Positions 1-11,938 of a DNA stretch of 64,000 nt are shown in pieces. Within the stretch, counting starts at the first letter, position 1. Each line of letters starts with the position of its first letter. A program made the translations under genes and the position numbers. Below the pieces are notes generated by a model that saw only the letters and a program-made list of their open reading frames with translations, did no database searches and had not been told where the DNA came from. The stretch comes from Thermothelomyces thermophilus ATCC 42464 (taxonomy: Eukaryota; Ascomycota; Sordariomycetes; Sordariales; Chaetomiaceae), in contig NC_016472.1 in the NCBI RefSeq assembly GCF_000226095.1, positions 10,664,001-10,728,000 of the forward strand, read 5' to 3'.

Positions 1-1
1 C

Positions 2-361
2 CTCATGCCCGAGACGGACGCGCTCGTCATGATCCTGCCGGGCGACGCCTCCACCCGGCACGCCCTGAACCGGGAACGCCTCGCGCTGCTGCCCCGCCAC
101 GCCTGGGTCGTCAACGTCGGGCGGGGTTCGTCGGTGGACGAGGACGCCCTCTACGACGCGCTCGAGAAGGAGGAGATCGGCGGCGCCGCCCTCGACGTCT
201 TCGAGCAGGAGCCGCTGCCCGAGGGCCACAAGCTCTACGGGGCCAAGAACCTGATCCTCTCGCCCCACGCCGCCGGCGGCCGGCCGCAGGGCGCCGAGGA
301 GCTCATTGTCGACAACCTGAGGCGCTTCCTCGCTCAGCAGGAGCTGCGGAATAAGCTGTGA
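2..361 (+). CDS. D-2-hydroxyacid dehydrogenase, 3' end
   Basis: This is the C-terminal part of an NAD-dependent D-isomer-specific 2-hydroxyacid dehydrogenase; the gene enters from the left edge. The frame is open from base 2 to a TGA at 359-361. Visible family signatures are NVGRGSSVDEDAL in the nucleotide-binding domain, GAALDVFEQEPLP, and NLILSPHAAGG, whose His is the expected catalytic base. The dinucleotide-binding glycine motif and the catalytic Arg lie outside the window. Such enzymes reduce 2-keto acids to D-2-hydroxy acids in the cytosol. The substrate cannot be told from this fragment. Family assignment is secure; the 5' part and its introns are unseen. Confidence 0.87.
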   Translation, partial: LMPETDALVMILPGDASTRHALNRERLALLPRHAWVVNVGRGSSVDEDALYDALEKEEIGGAALDVFEQEPLPEGHKLYGAKNLILSPHAAGGRPQGAEELIVDNLRRFLAQQELRNKL

Positions 362-1409
362 TGAGAAGAGGAGGATCCATACGACTTGAACGACGACGCG
401 AAACGGCAGCGTAGAAACGAAGTTTTTGGCGCTGACTCTACACAGCATTACTTGCTTTTAATATTAACATCTCAAACTTTTAGTAGAAACTATATGATTC
501 TCGTTCAGACATCAAAGACGCATTTTCTGCCTGATGCCAAGTATTTTTTTGTATCTTGTTGCGTTTGAGACCCACGGGTTTCGGTTCGCTGGTTCAACCC
601 GGATGTGGTTTCATTAAAGAAACCTAATATCATCCGCCGGCGTGAAACTGTCGCAACCTGAAACTCGAATGGTTTTCCATCTTCCGGCATTTCCCCCCCC
701 CCCCCCCCCCCCCGGTTGACATTCCGACACCACCTGTGCTGAATATTGATACGACTGCCGATACTACGTGGTATGGTATGGCGGCTTCCATAATTATTAA
801 GGGTTGTTGCCCACTGCGGGTCATCTGTCCATCCGAACCAGCGAACATTTGCCTATGCGCAACCGACTCCCATCCCCCGGGGGTTCACATGGCAACTCTC
901 GCAGGACAACTTCCACTTCGAGATTGCCTTGTGGTCTCGCCGCTGCTCTCGACGCCGAGCTGCTCGCAGGCCTAATTATCAGACGGGAGAAATGCCCTCG
1001 GATTGCTGCTGCGTAATTACTATGCGCTGGATCAGAAAATCGGGGCGGCGTTGACCGCTTGGGCTTAACCGCGTTAAGTACTCTTCTGTTTCCTCTAGGC
1101 GATGGGACATGATGACATTTGGGCTGTTAACCTCTGCACCTAGTTTCTGGCGGCGACGGTATTATGATTGTTTTTCTTGGGCCGCACATAGCCGCGGTGG
1201 GCGGGCATGAGACAAGTGTTTGGGAGTCATATCTGGCCAGCTGACCTTGGGCTCGGCCCTGTGCTCCCATATCTTCATGATTTGGAAACGAGGCAGTGGC
1301 AGAGAGATGGGCGGGGCGATGTTTCGTCTCCATGCCGCTGCCCCGTAATCATTTGAAAATTTTGTGTTGGTTAATATGCGAAATGTGTTGCTCAAGGCAG
1401 TAATTATTA
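362..1409. other. Intergenic region, convergent gene ends
   Basis: About 1 kb lies between two converging genes and should hold both 3' UTRs. I see AT-rich sequence just after 420, a long poly(C) run at 693-713 and no coding signal. Short open frames here have no recognisable motifs. Confidence 0.6.
693..713 (+). repeat. Poly(C) run of 21
   Basis: An uninterrupted run of 21 C lies between two converging genes. Similar C or G runs recur in this window (11570-11583, 19651-19662, 51501-51518, 57495-57508), all in introns or intergenic DNA. Confidence 0.95.
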
Positions 1410-2661
1410 CTAGCTTGTTTCCTGCGTGACCGAGCCCCGTTGTTTCTCCCTGGGATGCTCCGCTCGCCAGAGCTCCTTCTCGCGCCTGAGTGAGAGGCGC
1501 ACCCAGTGGACCGTGATGGTGGTCCAGATGACGACGAAGATCAAGGGACTTCCCCAGCCTAGGCGTTTGTTATTGTCAGTGACCTGATCTTTGTCTTATT
1601 TTCTTTTATTGACTATTAAAAAAAGGAGGGGGGAGAAACAGACAAAGAAAAAGAAGAAAGAAAAAAGAAAAAAGAAACATACCGACTCCGTAGGCCACTT
1701 TCTCGGGCACGGTCCAGATGACGATAAAGGTGCCGATGCTGTCGATCAGGGCGCCGGCGGCCCAGAACCAATTCTGCTGGGCAATCATGTGCCGGAAGCG
1801 GGGGCTGGCCTCGTAGCGGGCCATGAGGGCGTCTCGGTACTTACGGCCGCCGGCGCCGTCGACGCCGACAATGTCCTCGACGATTGTGAGGACCAAGGGT
1901 GGTACGCGGGCGCCCTTGGGGACGGAGCTGATCTTGAAGGGGGCCGGGCGGCGGGCGCGGTTCATGCAGCCGGACCAGACGAGCTGGCAGCCGACCTGGA
2001 TGAAGAAGAGCGAGACGGGGATGGCGAGGGGCCGGACGAGGGGATCGTGGGGGATGGAGGCGCCGATGAGGATGGCGGTCATGACGGTGTAGCCGAAGGA
2101 GAGGGTCCAGTGGGTGAAGTCGAAGGACCAGCGGGTGCCGCCGCGGGGGCGGTAGGTGTCGCCCATCCAGATGAGCTTTATGCAGCGCAGGCCGAACTCG
2201 ATACCTGTGACGACGCCGAAGAAGGAGGTGATGATGGCGAAGACGATGCCGCGCCGCAGCGTCGTGCCCAGCACCAGACCGTAGTAGAGCGAGATGGGCA
2301 GCAGGCTCGACTCGAGCACTAGCAGGAACACGACCACCGCCAGCTTCGCCTTGTAGTCGAGGATGCGGTAGCGCAGGCGCGGGAGGCCCGGGAGCTCGGC
2401 GAAGTCGATCGGGTCCGGCACCGCTCGGGGAACGGCCGGGGCAACGGCGGTTGGGGCAGCGCCGAGGGCAGCAGCGGAAATTGTAGTTGTGGTGGTGATG
2501 GTAGTAGTAGTAGTAGTATTGGTAGCAGCAGTTCTACCAGTATTGGGCGTGGGCGTATGGGGTGTCATGGAGGCGATGCCGACTAGATGGGTGCTCGCAT
2601 TGGGGGTCGAGGGCGCCGGTGGATGTTTCAACTCGTCTTTTTCTCTCGCTTGGTCGGCCAT
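1410..2661 (-). CDS. Polytopic membrane protein, two exons
   Basis: Unnamed fungal integral membrane protein of about 375 residues. I read exon 1 at 2661-1683 and exon 2 at 1558-1410, joined across an intron with donor GTATGT and acceptor CTAG (1682-1559). The join keeps frame, giving VGWGSPLIFVVIW. The first ~100 residues are Pro/Ser/Thr/Ala-rich and low complexity, including a Thr/Ile run from a GTA/GTG-type repeat. About six hydrophobic segments follow, such as KLAVVVFLLVLESSLLPIS, GIVFAIITSFFGVVTGIEF and LAIPVSLFFIQVGCQLVWS. The tail is charged (RREKELWRAEHPREKQRG). The intron is purine-rich on the + strand and remains open, so reading through it yields a false hydrophobic end. I do not recognise a function. 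The O-methyltransferase and GMC remains nearby could suggest a metabolite neighbourhood, but this is weak. Confidence 0.75.
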
Positions 2662-3977
2662 GCTTATTCGCTTGCTCGCTTTCCCGCGTGGCCAATTGAC
2701 TGACTGCTTCGCTCGGCTGTTTCTTTTTTCTTTTTCTTTTTCTTTTTCTTTTTTTTTTTAGGTTTCTTTTCTTGTCAATGGGAAGAAATACAACTGTGGT
2801 TCCGGCAAGTGGATCGAGTGGTGGTTCTGCACAGTCAGGTCAAGCCGCAAGAGGGGACAAACACGCCAAACAACGTAAACCAACAGCTCGTTTTTAGAGG
2901 CAATATTCAGTCAACAAAAGAAGAAGAGAACGCATAACGGAAAGGAAAGGAAAGGAAGAAAGGATGCACATGCCATTCAGGTAAGCGCCTTGTTAGGACA
3001 GCGCCGCATGATGTGTGCCATGGCTTGTCTTCATGGAGACAGCAGGGCGACAAAACTGCGACCCTGAACAGCATCTGGCTCGAATATGACGTGGTGAGAG
3101 GTGCCTCGAACGCGGGCGTTGGCCATGATCGGGTTCGAGGCGCAAACTCGCTCGGGGCATGCGTCAGGCAATGATGTCACCACGCTCGGCTCTCTGTGGC
3201 CAGCCGTTGTAAAGTGGATCTCGCTCACTAACCTTAGTGCTCCTTAGTGCCGATCGAATGGGGGTTCTTGTGGACCTAACCCTTAGCCAAACCCTTTTCT
3301 CACCCAAAACCCCCTTCCGCAGATTGACGGGGTCGGGCAGGATGGCAAGTCTCGTGCCGATTTTTAGGCGGCATCTTGCTTTTTTCCTGTTGAACAATTC
3401 ACTTGTGTGGTTCTCGGAAACCAATGGTAAAATTAGTCTGGTACGTATGTATGTACATACAGTACCTCTAACCTTCGGTCCCGTTTGTTGTTCTTTCGGG
3501 GCCGGGCACTTAACCTCCCGTTTTCCGGTCCTCAGATATTCCATCCCCCTCCCCCCTTATCCCATCTGGTCTCATCCAAAAAAAAGGGGAAAAAGGAAAA
3601 TAGTTATACAGCGCACTGGCATTCAATGCCAGAATGTTCCGCCCACTGACACAAGAAATTGTGGGCGCTTGGCCCCGTGTGGTGGACCGGGCCCCACTAG
3701 GGTTCCCGGCCCCACCAGGGTTGCAGCCACCCAAATCTTCCCTGCAGGGTAGCCCTGGTCAGCCCCTTCCTTCTTCCTCCATCATCGAACTCGATAGCAG
3801 TCATACTAATTATGTACGAAGATGGTTGATTTCCGCATCCATCCATTCACCCACACCCCGTAACTAACCTTATACGCCGAATCCGACACATCCCCCCCTT
3901 TCTCCCCCGGGCAGCTTTTTAAAAACGCCCTCAACTGTGACTGTTTTCTCCAGTCCCATAGGATCACTGATCCATGA
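2662..3977. other. Intergenic region with dispersed repeat
   Basis: Upstream region of the membrane protein gene. It holds a T-rich (TTTTTC)n tract at about 2721-2759, the palindrome GTATGTACATAC at 3449-3460, and one copy of a dispersed repeat at 3679-3848. No gene is visible. Confidence 0.6.
3679..3848 (+). repeat. Dispersed repeat, copy 1
   Basis: About 170 bp strongly resembles 28,344-28,500 in the same orientation. Shared blocks include CCCCACTAGGGTTCCCGGCC, CACCAGGGTTGCAG, GGCCCTGGTCAGC (here GTAGCCCTGGTCAGC) and GATTTCCGCATCCATCCAT. Both copies start TGTGGTGGACC. There is no open frame of note, no terminal inverted repeat and no poly(A) tail that I can see. It may be a short non-autonomous element or part of a longer family. 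Confidence 0.8.
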
Positions 3978-5688
3978 TCACTTCCAGCGGTCCATGGAGC
4001 GCACCGCAGGGCTTGCCCCGGTGCCGTAGGTGGTCGTGACGGCGACGTGGTCCGTCCTCACAATGGCTCCCTTGGGCGGCAGCGCCGGGTGGGACTGCGG
4101 CGAGGTGTAGTCGTCCGGCTTGGAGACAATGTTGGTCTGGCTGTCGTGCCCGTCGCTCTTGCGCCCTTCCTCGCAGCTGCCCGAGTCGACGACGGTATCG
4201 AGCTGCGAGATGGCCATCGGATCCTTCGGCCCGCCGCCGCGGCGGAACCCGCGTCCGGACGAGAGCTCCATGTCCGATGCCATCTGGCCGCTGCGCGACC
4301 CCGTGTGCTTCTCGTACCGGTTGTACGAATTCGACGACGAGAAGGTGCGCCGCCCGACTAGAAAGTCTGCCAGGGGCTTCAGGATGGGGATCGAGGCGGC
4401 GATCATGATGGTCGAGCCTTCGATGCTATCGACGGCCGAACGTCAGTATGTTGCGGGCGTCGACAGGGTGGAGTGGGAAAAACAAAAAAAGACAAAACAA
4501 AAAGGAAAGGGGGGAGGGGATTGGGATATATCTTACGCGGTCCAGATGGTGAGATCGGCAGTATCGTCTATTTAAACAAAACGGCCGTGAGTACCCGGTT
4601 CAGTGCGGTATATATGCTTTTGGGGACTGGAGTTGGTGGTCTCCACTTACAGACAAAGTCGGGGCTAGCAAGACCCGGAAGACGCGTGCACTTGTAAATG
4701 GCGACGATGCCGGCCCTGTAGTGTAGGGAGAGGTCAGTAAGGGTGATCGCAAAGGGATGGCTTGACGCTCAAATAAGGAAAGATATGGGGAAAGAACTTA
4801 CACTGAACCGATACCCAGGGCAAAACTGAGCGCGATCTTCTTCTTGAGGCTCATTTAGAGCTTGAGGAGGACGATGGAGGGGTAGACGGCAAAGTACAAG
4901 TCGACAAATCCGGAGAAGGCTTTGGGGCGCGGGATCGGGTCAGCCAACTGGGGGTTGTCGGTTGTGACATTGCCTGCGAGGCGAGTGGTGCAAGAGGAAG
5001 GAGAGGGAGACGTCAAACTCACAGCCGGCGTAGATGGAGTAATTGACCAGGATCCAGGGGTTGATGCATTTCCCTTTGACGCTGAAGTCCCACATGGATC
5101 GGGTGGGAGTGCACTGCCCGAAGAGGATGCCGACGCAGCCCATCAGGCTCAGCTGGCAGAAGATGGCCAGGAACCACAGGAAGATGGAGTGCAGCCGGGA
5201 CGGGTTCATCATGCGCGTCAGCAGTGCCACGACGGCCAGCTTGGGCAGGCCGAAGGACAAGATGCCCGGGCAAAAGGCGACCATGGTGTAGAAGATGGCG
5301 CCTCCTAGCTGTTCGTCGGTGAGGAGGGCGGCGTGGTGGCCGCTACCGCTCTGGACCGCCTTGGATGTGAGGGCTACCATGGCCCAGCCGCAGAGCTGTC
5401 GGGGAGCAAAAACGGCGTTGTCAGCGTATTATTTGTTCTGTCTTATCTCGAGGAGACACGAGACTATTACCACACGGGGCGGCCGCCGGGACATAAAAAA
5501 CAACATACCATGGCCACGATCATGAAGTAGTCGTCCAGATGCATCTTGCCCAGGAGGTAGATACGGGTGAACAACCGGGCTCCCACAAACAGCGTGCTGA
5601 GGACGGTGACGACGATGGTAACCGCCAGGATCGTCGGGCCCTTGTCGTTGTCGACAATGTCGGGCGCAGAAGGACTAGCGGCGGCCAT
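3978..5688 (-). pseudogene. Fungal rhodopsin-type membrane protein, one stop
   Basis: Member of the fungal integral membrane family often labelled rhodopsin domain (Fung_rhodopsin, PF20684). Six exons read cleanly: 5688-5509, 5395-5023, 4973-4802, 4715-4651, 4567-4537 and 4425-3978. All junctions are GT-AG and keep frame, giving 422 sense codons. Family landmarks are GARLFTRIYLLGKMHLDDYF near residue 40, QLSLMGCVGILFGQC, FVDLYFAVYPSIVLLKL, KKKIALSFALGIGSVAGIVA, RLPGLASPDF and ADLTIWTAIEGS. The cytoplasmic tail is Ser/Gly-rich. One TAA at 4857-4855 sits where the family usually has Gln (LKL-stop-MSLKKK). CAA to TAA is a CpA-to-TpA change, as RIP makes. Everything after it is otherwise open and correctly spliced, so inactivation looks recent, or the stop may be strain-specific or a sequencing error. 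The ligand and role of this family are unknown. Confidence 0.8.
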
Positions 5689-8600
5689 GGCGATTGCGGG
5701 CTCTTATTTCCTAATTCTTGTCTTTGCGACTTTCTTGTAGATGTCTTTTCGGTCTCGCAGGTCGGCGAGTTCGGGAGAGTCGTGGGATTTCGAGATCAGA
5801 TCCACCACCACGAGGAGTCAAACTAGCCCACGAAAGACCGATGTTCCCGATGTTCCCGTCGGCGAGAGGAGCCCAAATCGTTTGCGATTGCCTCGGGGCA
5901 AAGGGCGTAAACCATGTGCTGAGGTGCTGAGTCGACCCTGTCGAACCCAGAGCCGCTACATCAAACGAGTGGAAAGACGGGGAAGCACGACATGGCGGAT
6001 GGAGAGAGATCGTAAGAGGAGGGATCGTACGGCATGTGTTTTGTGGGTTGGACACAGCAAGATATCCGCCAGCCGTGGACGAGACAAGAGAGTGCCTCTT
6101 ACACAGTGCACAGTCAATGCCACAGTCGAGGGTTCCACGGAGGGTGATCTGACATAGCCCATGACTCGATTTCAAAAAGATTGACCTTCAACCGTCAGGG
6201 GATAATTTGCCCATTCAGGGGTCGATGCGCCTCAAAGTCACTAATATTTACTGCTTAGCTATCAAGTACCTTAAAGTATAATTCTCGGAGAAATCCGTAG
6301 TGTATGTACATATACTAACTTGATTACTTCTGTACACAGAGGGTACATGAATTCCCTCCGCGACGAGCTCACTGGCGGAGTGTCCGCTGCTCTGCAGCAA
6401 AGAAGCCCTTCCGTGCACCAGAGCTCGTTTCCGGCCGGGGACGGGGTAAGCAGCGCTGTAAGCCGATAGGCCAATGCTTGGGTCTCGGTGTGTCAGGGAA
6501 CATGGGATGCTTGTCGCGAAGGCTTCCAGGCCCCTGGTCTGGACCAACGGCGAGCGCGCTGGTGAGCTCGATCGACCCCGATTCTTCAATGATCGGCAAC
6601 CTAGTGTAGTGTACGTCCGTACACACAGTTCGTTCCTGGATTGCAAACACACCGTGCCCTCGTAAGCCACCTTTGACTACGGATTAACTACGGAATATTC
6701 CGTACATACTCGGCAAGTGAGCATTTAGTGTAAAGCCATGCGGGGGATGGTTCGCGGACTGCGAACGAGCATTGCTGCAGTTCTTTTCGCCTGTCTCCCC
6801 TCCCCCTCCCCCTCCCCCTCCCCCTCCCCGGGCCAGCCACCTTGACGAGGGGTCGCCGGTGTGCATCTTCGGCAGGAAAAAGAGGGGGTCCCAACCTCCC
6901 CCTCGTCCTCTCCTGAGGCCCTGCGCGCACACGAGGAAGTCTGGCTTTCCATACTAGTAGGATGCTCCATGGAGACAAGAGAGGGCCCTTCAGTATCCAA
7001 TCGAACCACGAACGTGGTGTGCGTGTGTGTGTGCTGCGGTGGTACATACTTGCAGCATACATGCAGATGTATATCGCGTTCTATTAAAATTTCTCACCCT
7101 TAGGTAGCGTAGAGTTGCAATCCGTAGTGTCGCGATTGCAGTCGTGACATAGATAGTAGACATACCTGGGAAATTTCCCTTCCCAATTCCATGTTCTCTG
7201 TGCTGGACTCATTTTGGGGGCCATTTTCTGAAATGTCCAACAGATTGCCGGGCAGCCCCGCCTCGCTTAGCGGTTTTCGTAGATACACTATATTCCCCTT
7301 GTCTTCATGGTGTTAGTGTACACTACGTTGGTGTTACTCCGTAGTGTAACTATGTCTGAACGAATCGTATGAGGAGCCGTTGCATGGGCAAGGGACAGGG
7401 GAGCTTGTATCTATGTATGTACTTACATACATTGGGAAAGTTTGGACGCGGAGCACAGGAAAGGCGCTTCTCTTTCGTGGGTAGTGTATTCCAAGGTAAT
7501 GTCAGATCGGTGGGACTATGCGCATTTATTACCACAGTATGTAGTGTAGTGCGTATTCCGTCCCTGCAGGATGACTCTGGTACTGTGCGTATTGTCCGGA
7601 ATCTTTCTTTCTCCTCATGCCACCAACTATTGGTATAGTGTGCTTCGTAATGTAATGGCAACCATGAGATCTGGCATGTGGAACTCTCCAACGGTCTTTG
7701 TTGCTGTTTTATTTCTTGCTTTCCAAATGTCGTCCTTCGTGCGATTCCGAGTTCCGAACGGGCGGCTGAAAGAAGCCACCGTCAACTTATTGGATGCCCC
7801 ATGCCCTCCCGTGTTGCCGTGGCCCCCGAAATGGCGCATGTTCCACGACAGAAGGCCACAGTCCACGGTCTCGGGTCCTCGGTCTCTTAAGAGCGTGTGG
7901 GAGAAAGGTCCCAACCAAAAGCACGACCCAAAAGACGGACGTACTTGATAAGGAGTTCGCGATCAATATATGTATGTATATAGCATAGTGTACAGTACGA
8001 GGATGTAGCGTCGGTAGATAGATACGCTATACGCGCACAGTACGTGTAAGTGCCTCGTGTACTGCCAACACCACACCCCAATGCCGGCTATCCTGCCGTG
8101 ACGCTAATGCCAACCTAGCACTCATCTCCGCACTTAACTAATTAATGTTAGTTGGTGGGCTGGTGGGCGGATTTACACTTGGACACCATGCGAGGCCTTG
8201 TTGGAGGGTAGTATCTAGTATGTGCCAAGTATTTGACTGTGCAATGGTCACTCCATCACATACCAACTGTATCCGTACCACAGAACACTACTGTGTATGT
8301 AATATTTGGCACACTACACTATAATTACGTAGTAACGAGGAGTGCCGATCCTCGGGCACCTGTGTCACACTATTGGACTCCGTAGTGTACGCGAAGCACC
8401 AAACTCGGCATATCACCAACGTGTTAATGCAGGGCGGGCATCACGGTTACAGGGAACTCGGGCTCGGGTCGGGGCCTCAGGGGGCTCGGGGGAAACATGA
8501 CATAAACTACCAGGGCCCAGGGGAGAATGCTCCCGTTGCCTACTATGTATTCTTTGCTGCTTTTCCGAGCCCGTCTTTTATGTTCTTGCCTCGAAAGCTG

Positions 8601-8755
8601 GGATAGCCCGAGAAGTCCCCTTCCCCACCCCCTAAGTCCTGTTCTCGAGAGTTCCTGTATACGTTCTTGTTTCGGCTCCCTCTCGCCGTCCTCTCTCGAC
8701 ACGACAAGAGTGCGAACCGTCTTACTCAACCTTAACCAGGATTCCGACGATCAAC
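5689..8755. other. 3-kb intergenic region, divergent promoters
   Basis: This lies between the starts of the rhodopsin-type gene and the O-methyltransferase. No convincing gene is present. It contains a (CCCCCT)n tract at 6796-6829, many TAGTGTA/TACACTA words between 6.3 and 8.4 kb, and GTATGTAC-type palindromic words near 6302, 7405 and 7970. A pyrimidine-rich stretch at about 8590-8700 just upstream of the O-methyltransferase start resembles a fungal core promoter/5' UTR. Confidence 0.6.
6796..6829 (+). repeat. (CCCCCT)n microsatellite
   Basis: About five units of TCCCCC in tandem. The minus strand therefore carries several G-runs in close succession, a sequence able in principle to form a G-quadruplex. 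Confidence 0.9.
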
Positions 8756-10554
8756 ATGGCACCAAGCGACAACGGGCATGCGAACGGCAAACCGGCCGCG
8801 CCCGCGGTCGACATCTCTGTCGCCCTGAACCCCAACGCTCCGGAGAGAGTGCCGGGTCTGATCCAGGAGATCGCAGCGGCCGGCCAGGCTCTGAATTTTG
8901 ACGACAGCGCCGCTCGACTGCAGCTGCTCGAGAAGGCCCGTGACCTGGTCCGCGCCCTCGAGACACCTAGAGAAACCATGATCAAGCACCTCTGGGCTCA
9001 GGTATGTAAGCTCTGCGCTCCTTATCGCGCTCACTGCACCCCATCAGCACCATAATAATCATCATGATGATCACGGAGACGTGCGAACCAGTCTCGCTCG
9101 ATGCTAATGTGTTGGGTTCACCGTGCAGCCAGCCTGCCTCCTGGCGCTGACCATCGGCGTCAACACTGGACTCTTCCACCTCCTGATCGAAGACGGGGCC
9201 GGCCCCAAGAAGGCTGAGGGCCTTGCTGCCAAGCTCGGCATTCACCCTCCTCTACTGTGTATGTGCATACACCCATAGGTACCCGTCACCCGCTATCTCG
9301 CGCGCTCTCGCCTTTTCCCAAACCTTGGGTGGGATAACCCGTGACTAATAACGGCTCTGGAAATCCAGGCCGGCTGCTGCGGCACGTTGCAGCGATGGGT
9401 TACATCACTGAGGTTGGACCCGACGAGTACCAGGCGACCAACTTTACCAAGTCTTTGACAATCCCCATCATTGGGGATGGATACCCATGCATGTAAGTGT
9501 GTTGTTAGTGTATACCTCACCACCGCCCCAGACCCCTTTCCCCCCCTCCCCCCTACACTACCACCTCCCCCCTTCCCTCCCGGCCCTGGCCCCCCACACT
9601 TCCTTCAAAGAACAGGAAAAAGGGGGAAAGAAAGTGGGGGGGGGGGTGGTGTCGGATTCGCTGCTCTGTTCCCTCCTTTGCCCCGAGTCGGCCCGTCCAG
9701 GCTCCGAGTTCACCGAGTCCACTCAGACTGACCTTTTGCTCTTCTCTTTCTCTCCTGATTTTCCCCCCAAATCCAGTCTTGGCGGTTGCTACCCTGCTCT
9801 CATCGAGACACCGAAATGGCTTGCGGAGCACCAATGGCAGACGCCCAACGACGTGGCGAACGGCCCGTACCAGAAGGCCTACCAGACCAAGCTCAACTTC
9901 TTTGAGTGGCTGCAGTCGAACCAGCCGTACGGGAAACAGTTCAACCACCACATGGGCGGCTACCGGCAGGGCCGGCCGTCCTGGATGGACCCAGACTTCT
10001 ACCCGGTGAAGGAGCGGCTGGTGACGGGCCTGGACGAGGGGGCCGAGTCGGTGCTGCTGGTCGACATCGGCGGCGGCCTCGGCCACGACCTGGGCGAGTT
10101 CCGGCGCAAGCACCCGGACGCGCCGGGCCGGCTGGTGCTGCAGGACCTCAAGGTCGTCATCGACCAGGTGCACGACCTCGACCCCCGCATCGAGCCCATG
10201 GCGTACGACTTCCACACCGAGCAACCCATCGTCGGCGCCCGCGCCTACTACATGCACAGCGTCCTGCACGACTGGCCCGACGAGGTCTGCACCAGCATCC
10301 TCAACCGCGTCGCCGCCGCCATGCGTCCGGGCTACAGCCGCCTGCTCATCAACGAGAACGTGATCCCCGGCACCAACGCCGACTGGCAGGCCACCGCCCT
10401 CGACCTCATGGTCATGTCCTTGCTGAGCTCCCGCGAGCGCACCGAGGAAGACTGGCGCCGCCTCCTCGAGGGCGCCGGCCTCAAGATCGTCAAGATCTGG
10501 AGCACCGATAAGCAGAACGGCGTCGAGAGTCTGATTGAGTGCGAGCTGGCTTGA
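8756..10554 (+). CDS. SAM-dependent O-methyltransferase (COMT-like)
   Basis: Small-molecule O-methyltransferase of the plant COMT/fungal OMT type (Methyltransf_2). It transfers methyl from S-adenosylmethionine to a hydroxyl, commonly in secondary metabolism. Exons are 8756-9001, 9129-9258, 9369-9492 and 9777-10554, with GT-AG junctions in phases 0, 1 and 2, giving 425 residues, normal for the family. The N-terminal half is the helical dimerisation/winged-helix part (for example RLLRHVAAMGYITEVGPDEY). The Rossmann domain has LLVDIGGGLGHDLGEF at about residue 260 (SAM glycine loop) and LQDLKVVID. YYMHSVLHDWPDE near residue 325 carries the His-Asp catalytic pair, and LLINENVIP follows. The 284-nt last intron is unusually long and C-rich, with a G run. 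It looks intact. The substrate is unknown. The damaged GMC oxidoreductase 1.4 kb downstream could be an old cluster partner. Confidence 0.92.
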
Positions 10555-11938
10555 TTGATGGGCCCGTGCCGTCCTTGATGGATGCTTCTGGCCGCGCTCC
10601 CCCTCTTCCTCCTCATCCTCCTCCTGCCCAACAAACACAATGCCCTCCTTTCCCTCTCGTGACATAATTAACCATGCCCATGCCAAGCACAATATGGACG
10701 TACCTGAATGGACTCCTCGAGCAGTCAGGGAAAGACCGTGAGGAGAGGAGGGGAACGGGAGAGAGGAGAATTGCAGGCCTGATGTGTGTGTTGATGTTGC
10801 ACCCGATCAGGGGGAATATTATGCAAGGTTCAAAGCAGTCGTATCCCTAATGAATCATTTTTAAACCTGAGGGTACATAGGATGAGACCGGAGGAAGGCA
10901 TAATTAAAGACGCTGAAGCACAAGTAGTGATGGGAATGAGACATGACAACGGTCAAACCCCTAATTGGCAGAGCGAGCCGTTGCAAACGAAACAAGGGGG
11001 AAAATCGCGGGAAAATGTGGGATCGGGGACAGAGAATGGCGCGATAGAGCCGAGAATTACGCTCTCCGTAGGTAACCAACCACGAGTACTGAGAATACAT
11101 ATTACCTTCTCACCTATCGCTGTTCCTACAACTTTCGAAAACCGTTGCGGGTGGCGCCATGATGGGTTGACTGTTTTTCCGGCATACCTTATACAAAGTT
11201 GGGTGATGAAAGGAAGATCTTACCTTGCATAGGCGCCGAGGAGGAAGAAGGCTTGATGCTTCATTCTCGTACTTACCACTTGCCCCGTGCTTCCTCTTCC
11301 GAGGGCAGGCGGCCGCAGTCGTGATCAGGCATCCAAGCAGCCAACGGCGACCGTTTGAAACGCGTAATGCAAGGTGGAGGTGGATCCATCCAAATACACA
11401 GTATTAATTACACTTGGGAGGCGGGGAGGTAGTTGAATGGATGTTCCAACTATCAAAGTTACAGTGAAATGCAGTCGGCGCTTCGACGCACAATCCTACT
11501 GAGCAAACCCTGCGAGTCGAAGAGAAAAGTGGAAAAGGGCTCTGTTGAGTTGAAAATAGATAATAACCTCCCCCCCCCCCCCCAAATGAACAAAAAGCAA
11601 TGGAAAGAGAGAAAGGCAGGAAGAAAGAAATCGAAGTAGGAGAGATGACAATACGGACCTCGCAGTTAAGACACACACCCGCCATATCAATATCAACACA
11701 GAAGAATAATTAGTAGAAATCATAGAGACAAATGGCTATTGACTGAATATTCACCGTGGCAAGAATGACTGGTCCAGGCGACTAAGGAAAGCTAGGAACC
11801 GAATCTGCAAGATGTCTATGCGAAAAAAAGAATAAAAAAAGAAAGAAGAGAACGAAACCAACCGTTCACACAGCTTTATTAAGGAGACTGCCAAAAGCAA
11901 ACTCCGGGTCACGCTGAACTTCGACAGTGGACTATTAA
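10555..11938. other. Intergenic region, convergent gene ends
   Basis: It holds the 3' flank of the O-methyltransferase and what remains beyond the GMC pseudogene. There is a run of 14 C at 11570-11583 and purine-rich stretches near 11,580-11,640 and 11,825-11,855. No gene is evident. Confidence 0.6.

Noticed and set aside
572-600. tRNA T-arm-like sequence GGTTCAACCCGG
   Set aside because: No A box or foldable acceptor and anticodon arms at the right distance.
1591-2322. 243-codon + strand frame opposite the membrane protein
   Set aside because: Asp/Gly/Glu-rich low-complexity shadow that runs through the intron of the real gene.
4852-4860. Reading the rhodopsin-gene TAA as part of an intron
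   Set aside because: No GT-AG pair brackets it without deleting conserved family sequence on both sides.
9553-10692. 379-codon open frame opposite the O-methyltransferase
   Set aside because: Antisense shadow running through an intron and the 3' UTR; the + strand has all methyltransferase motifs.
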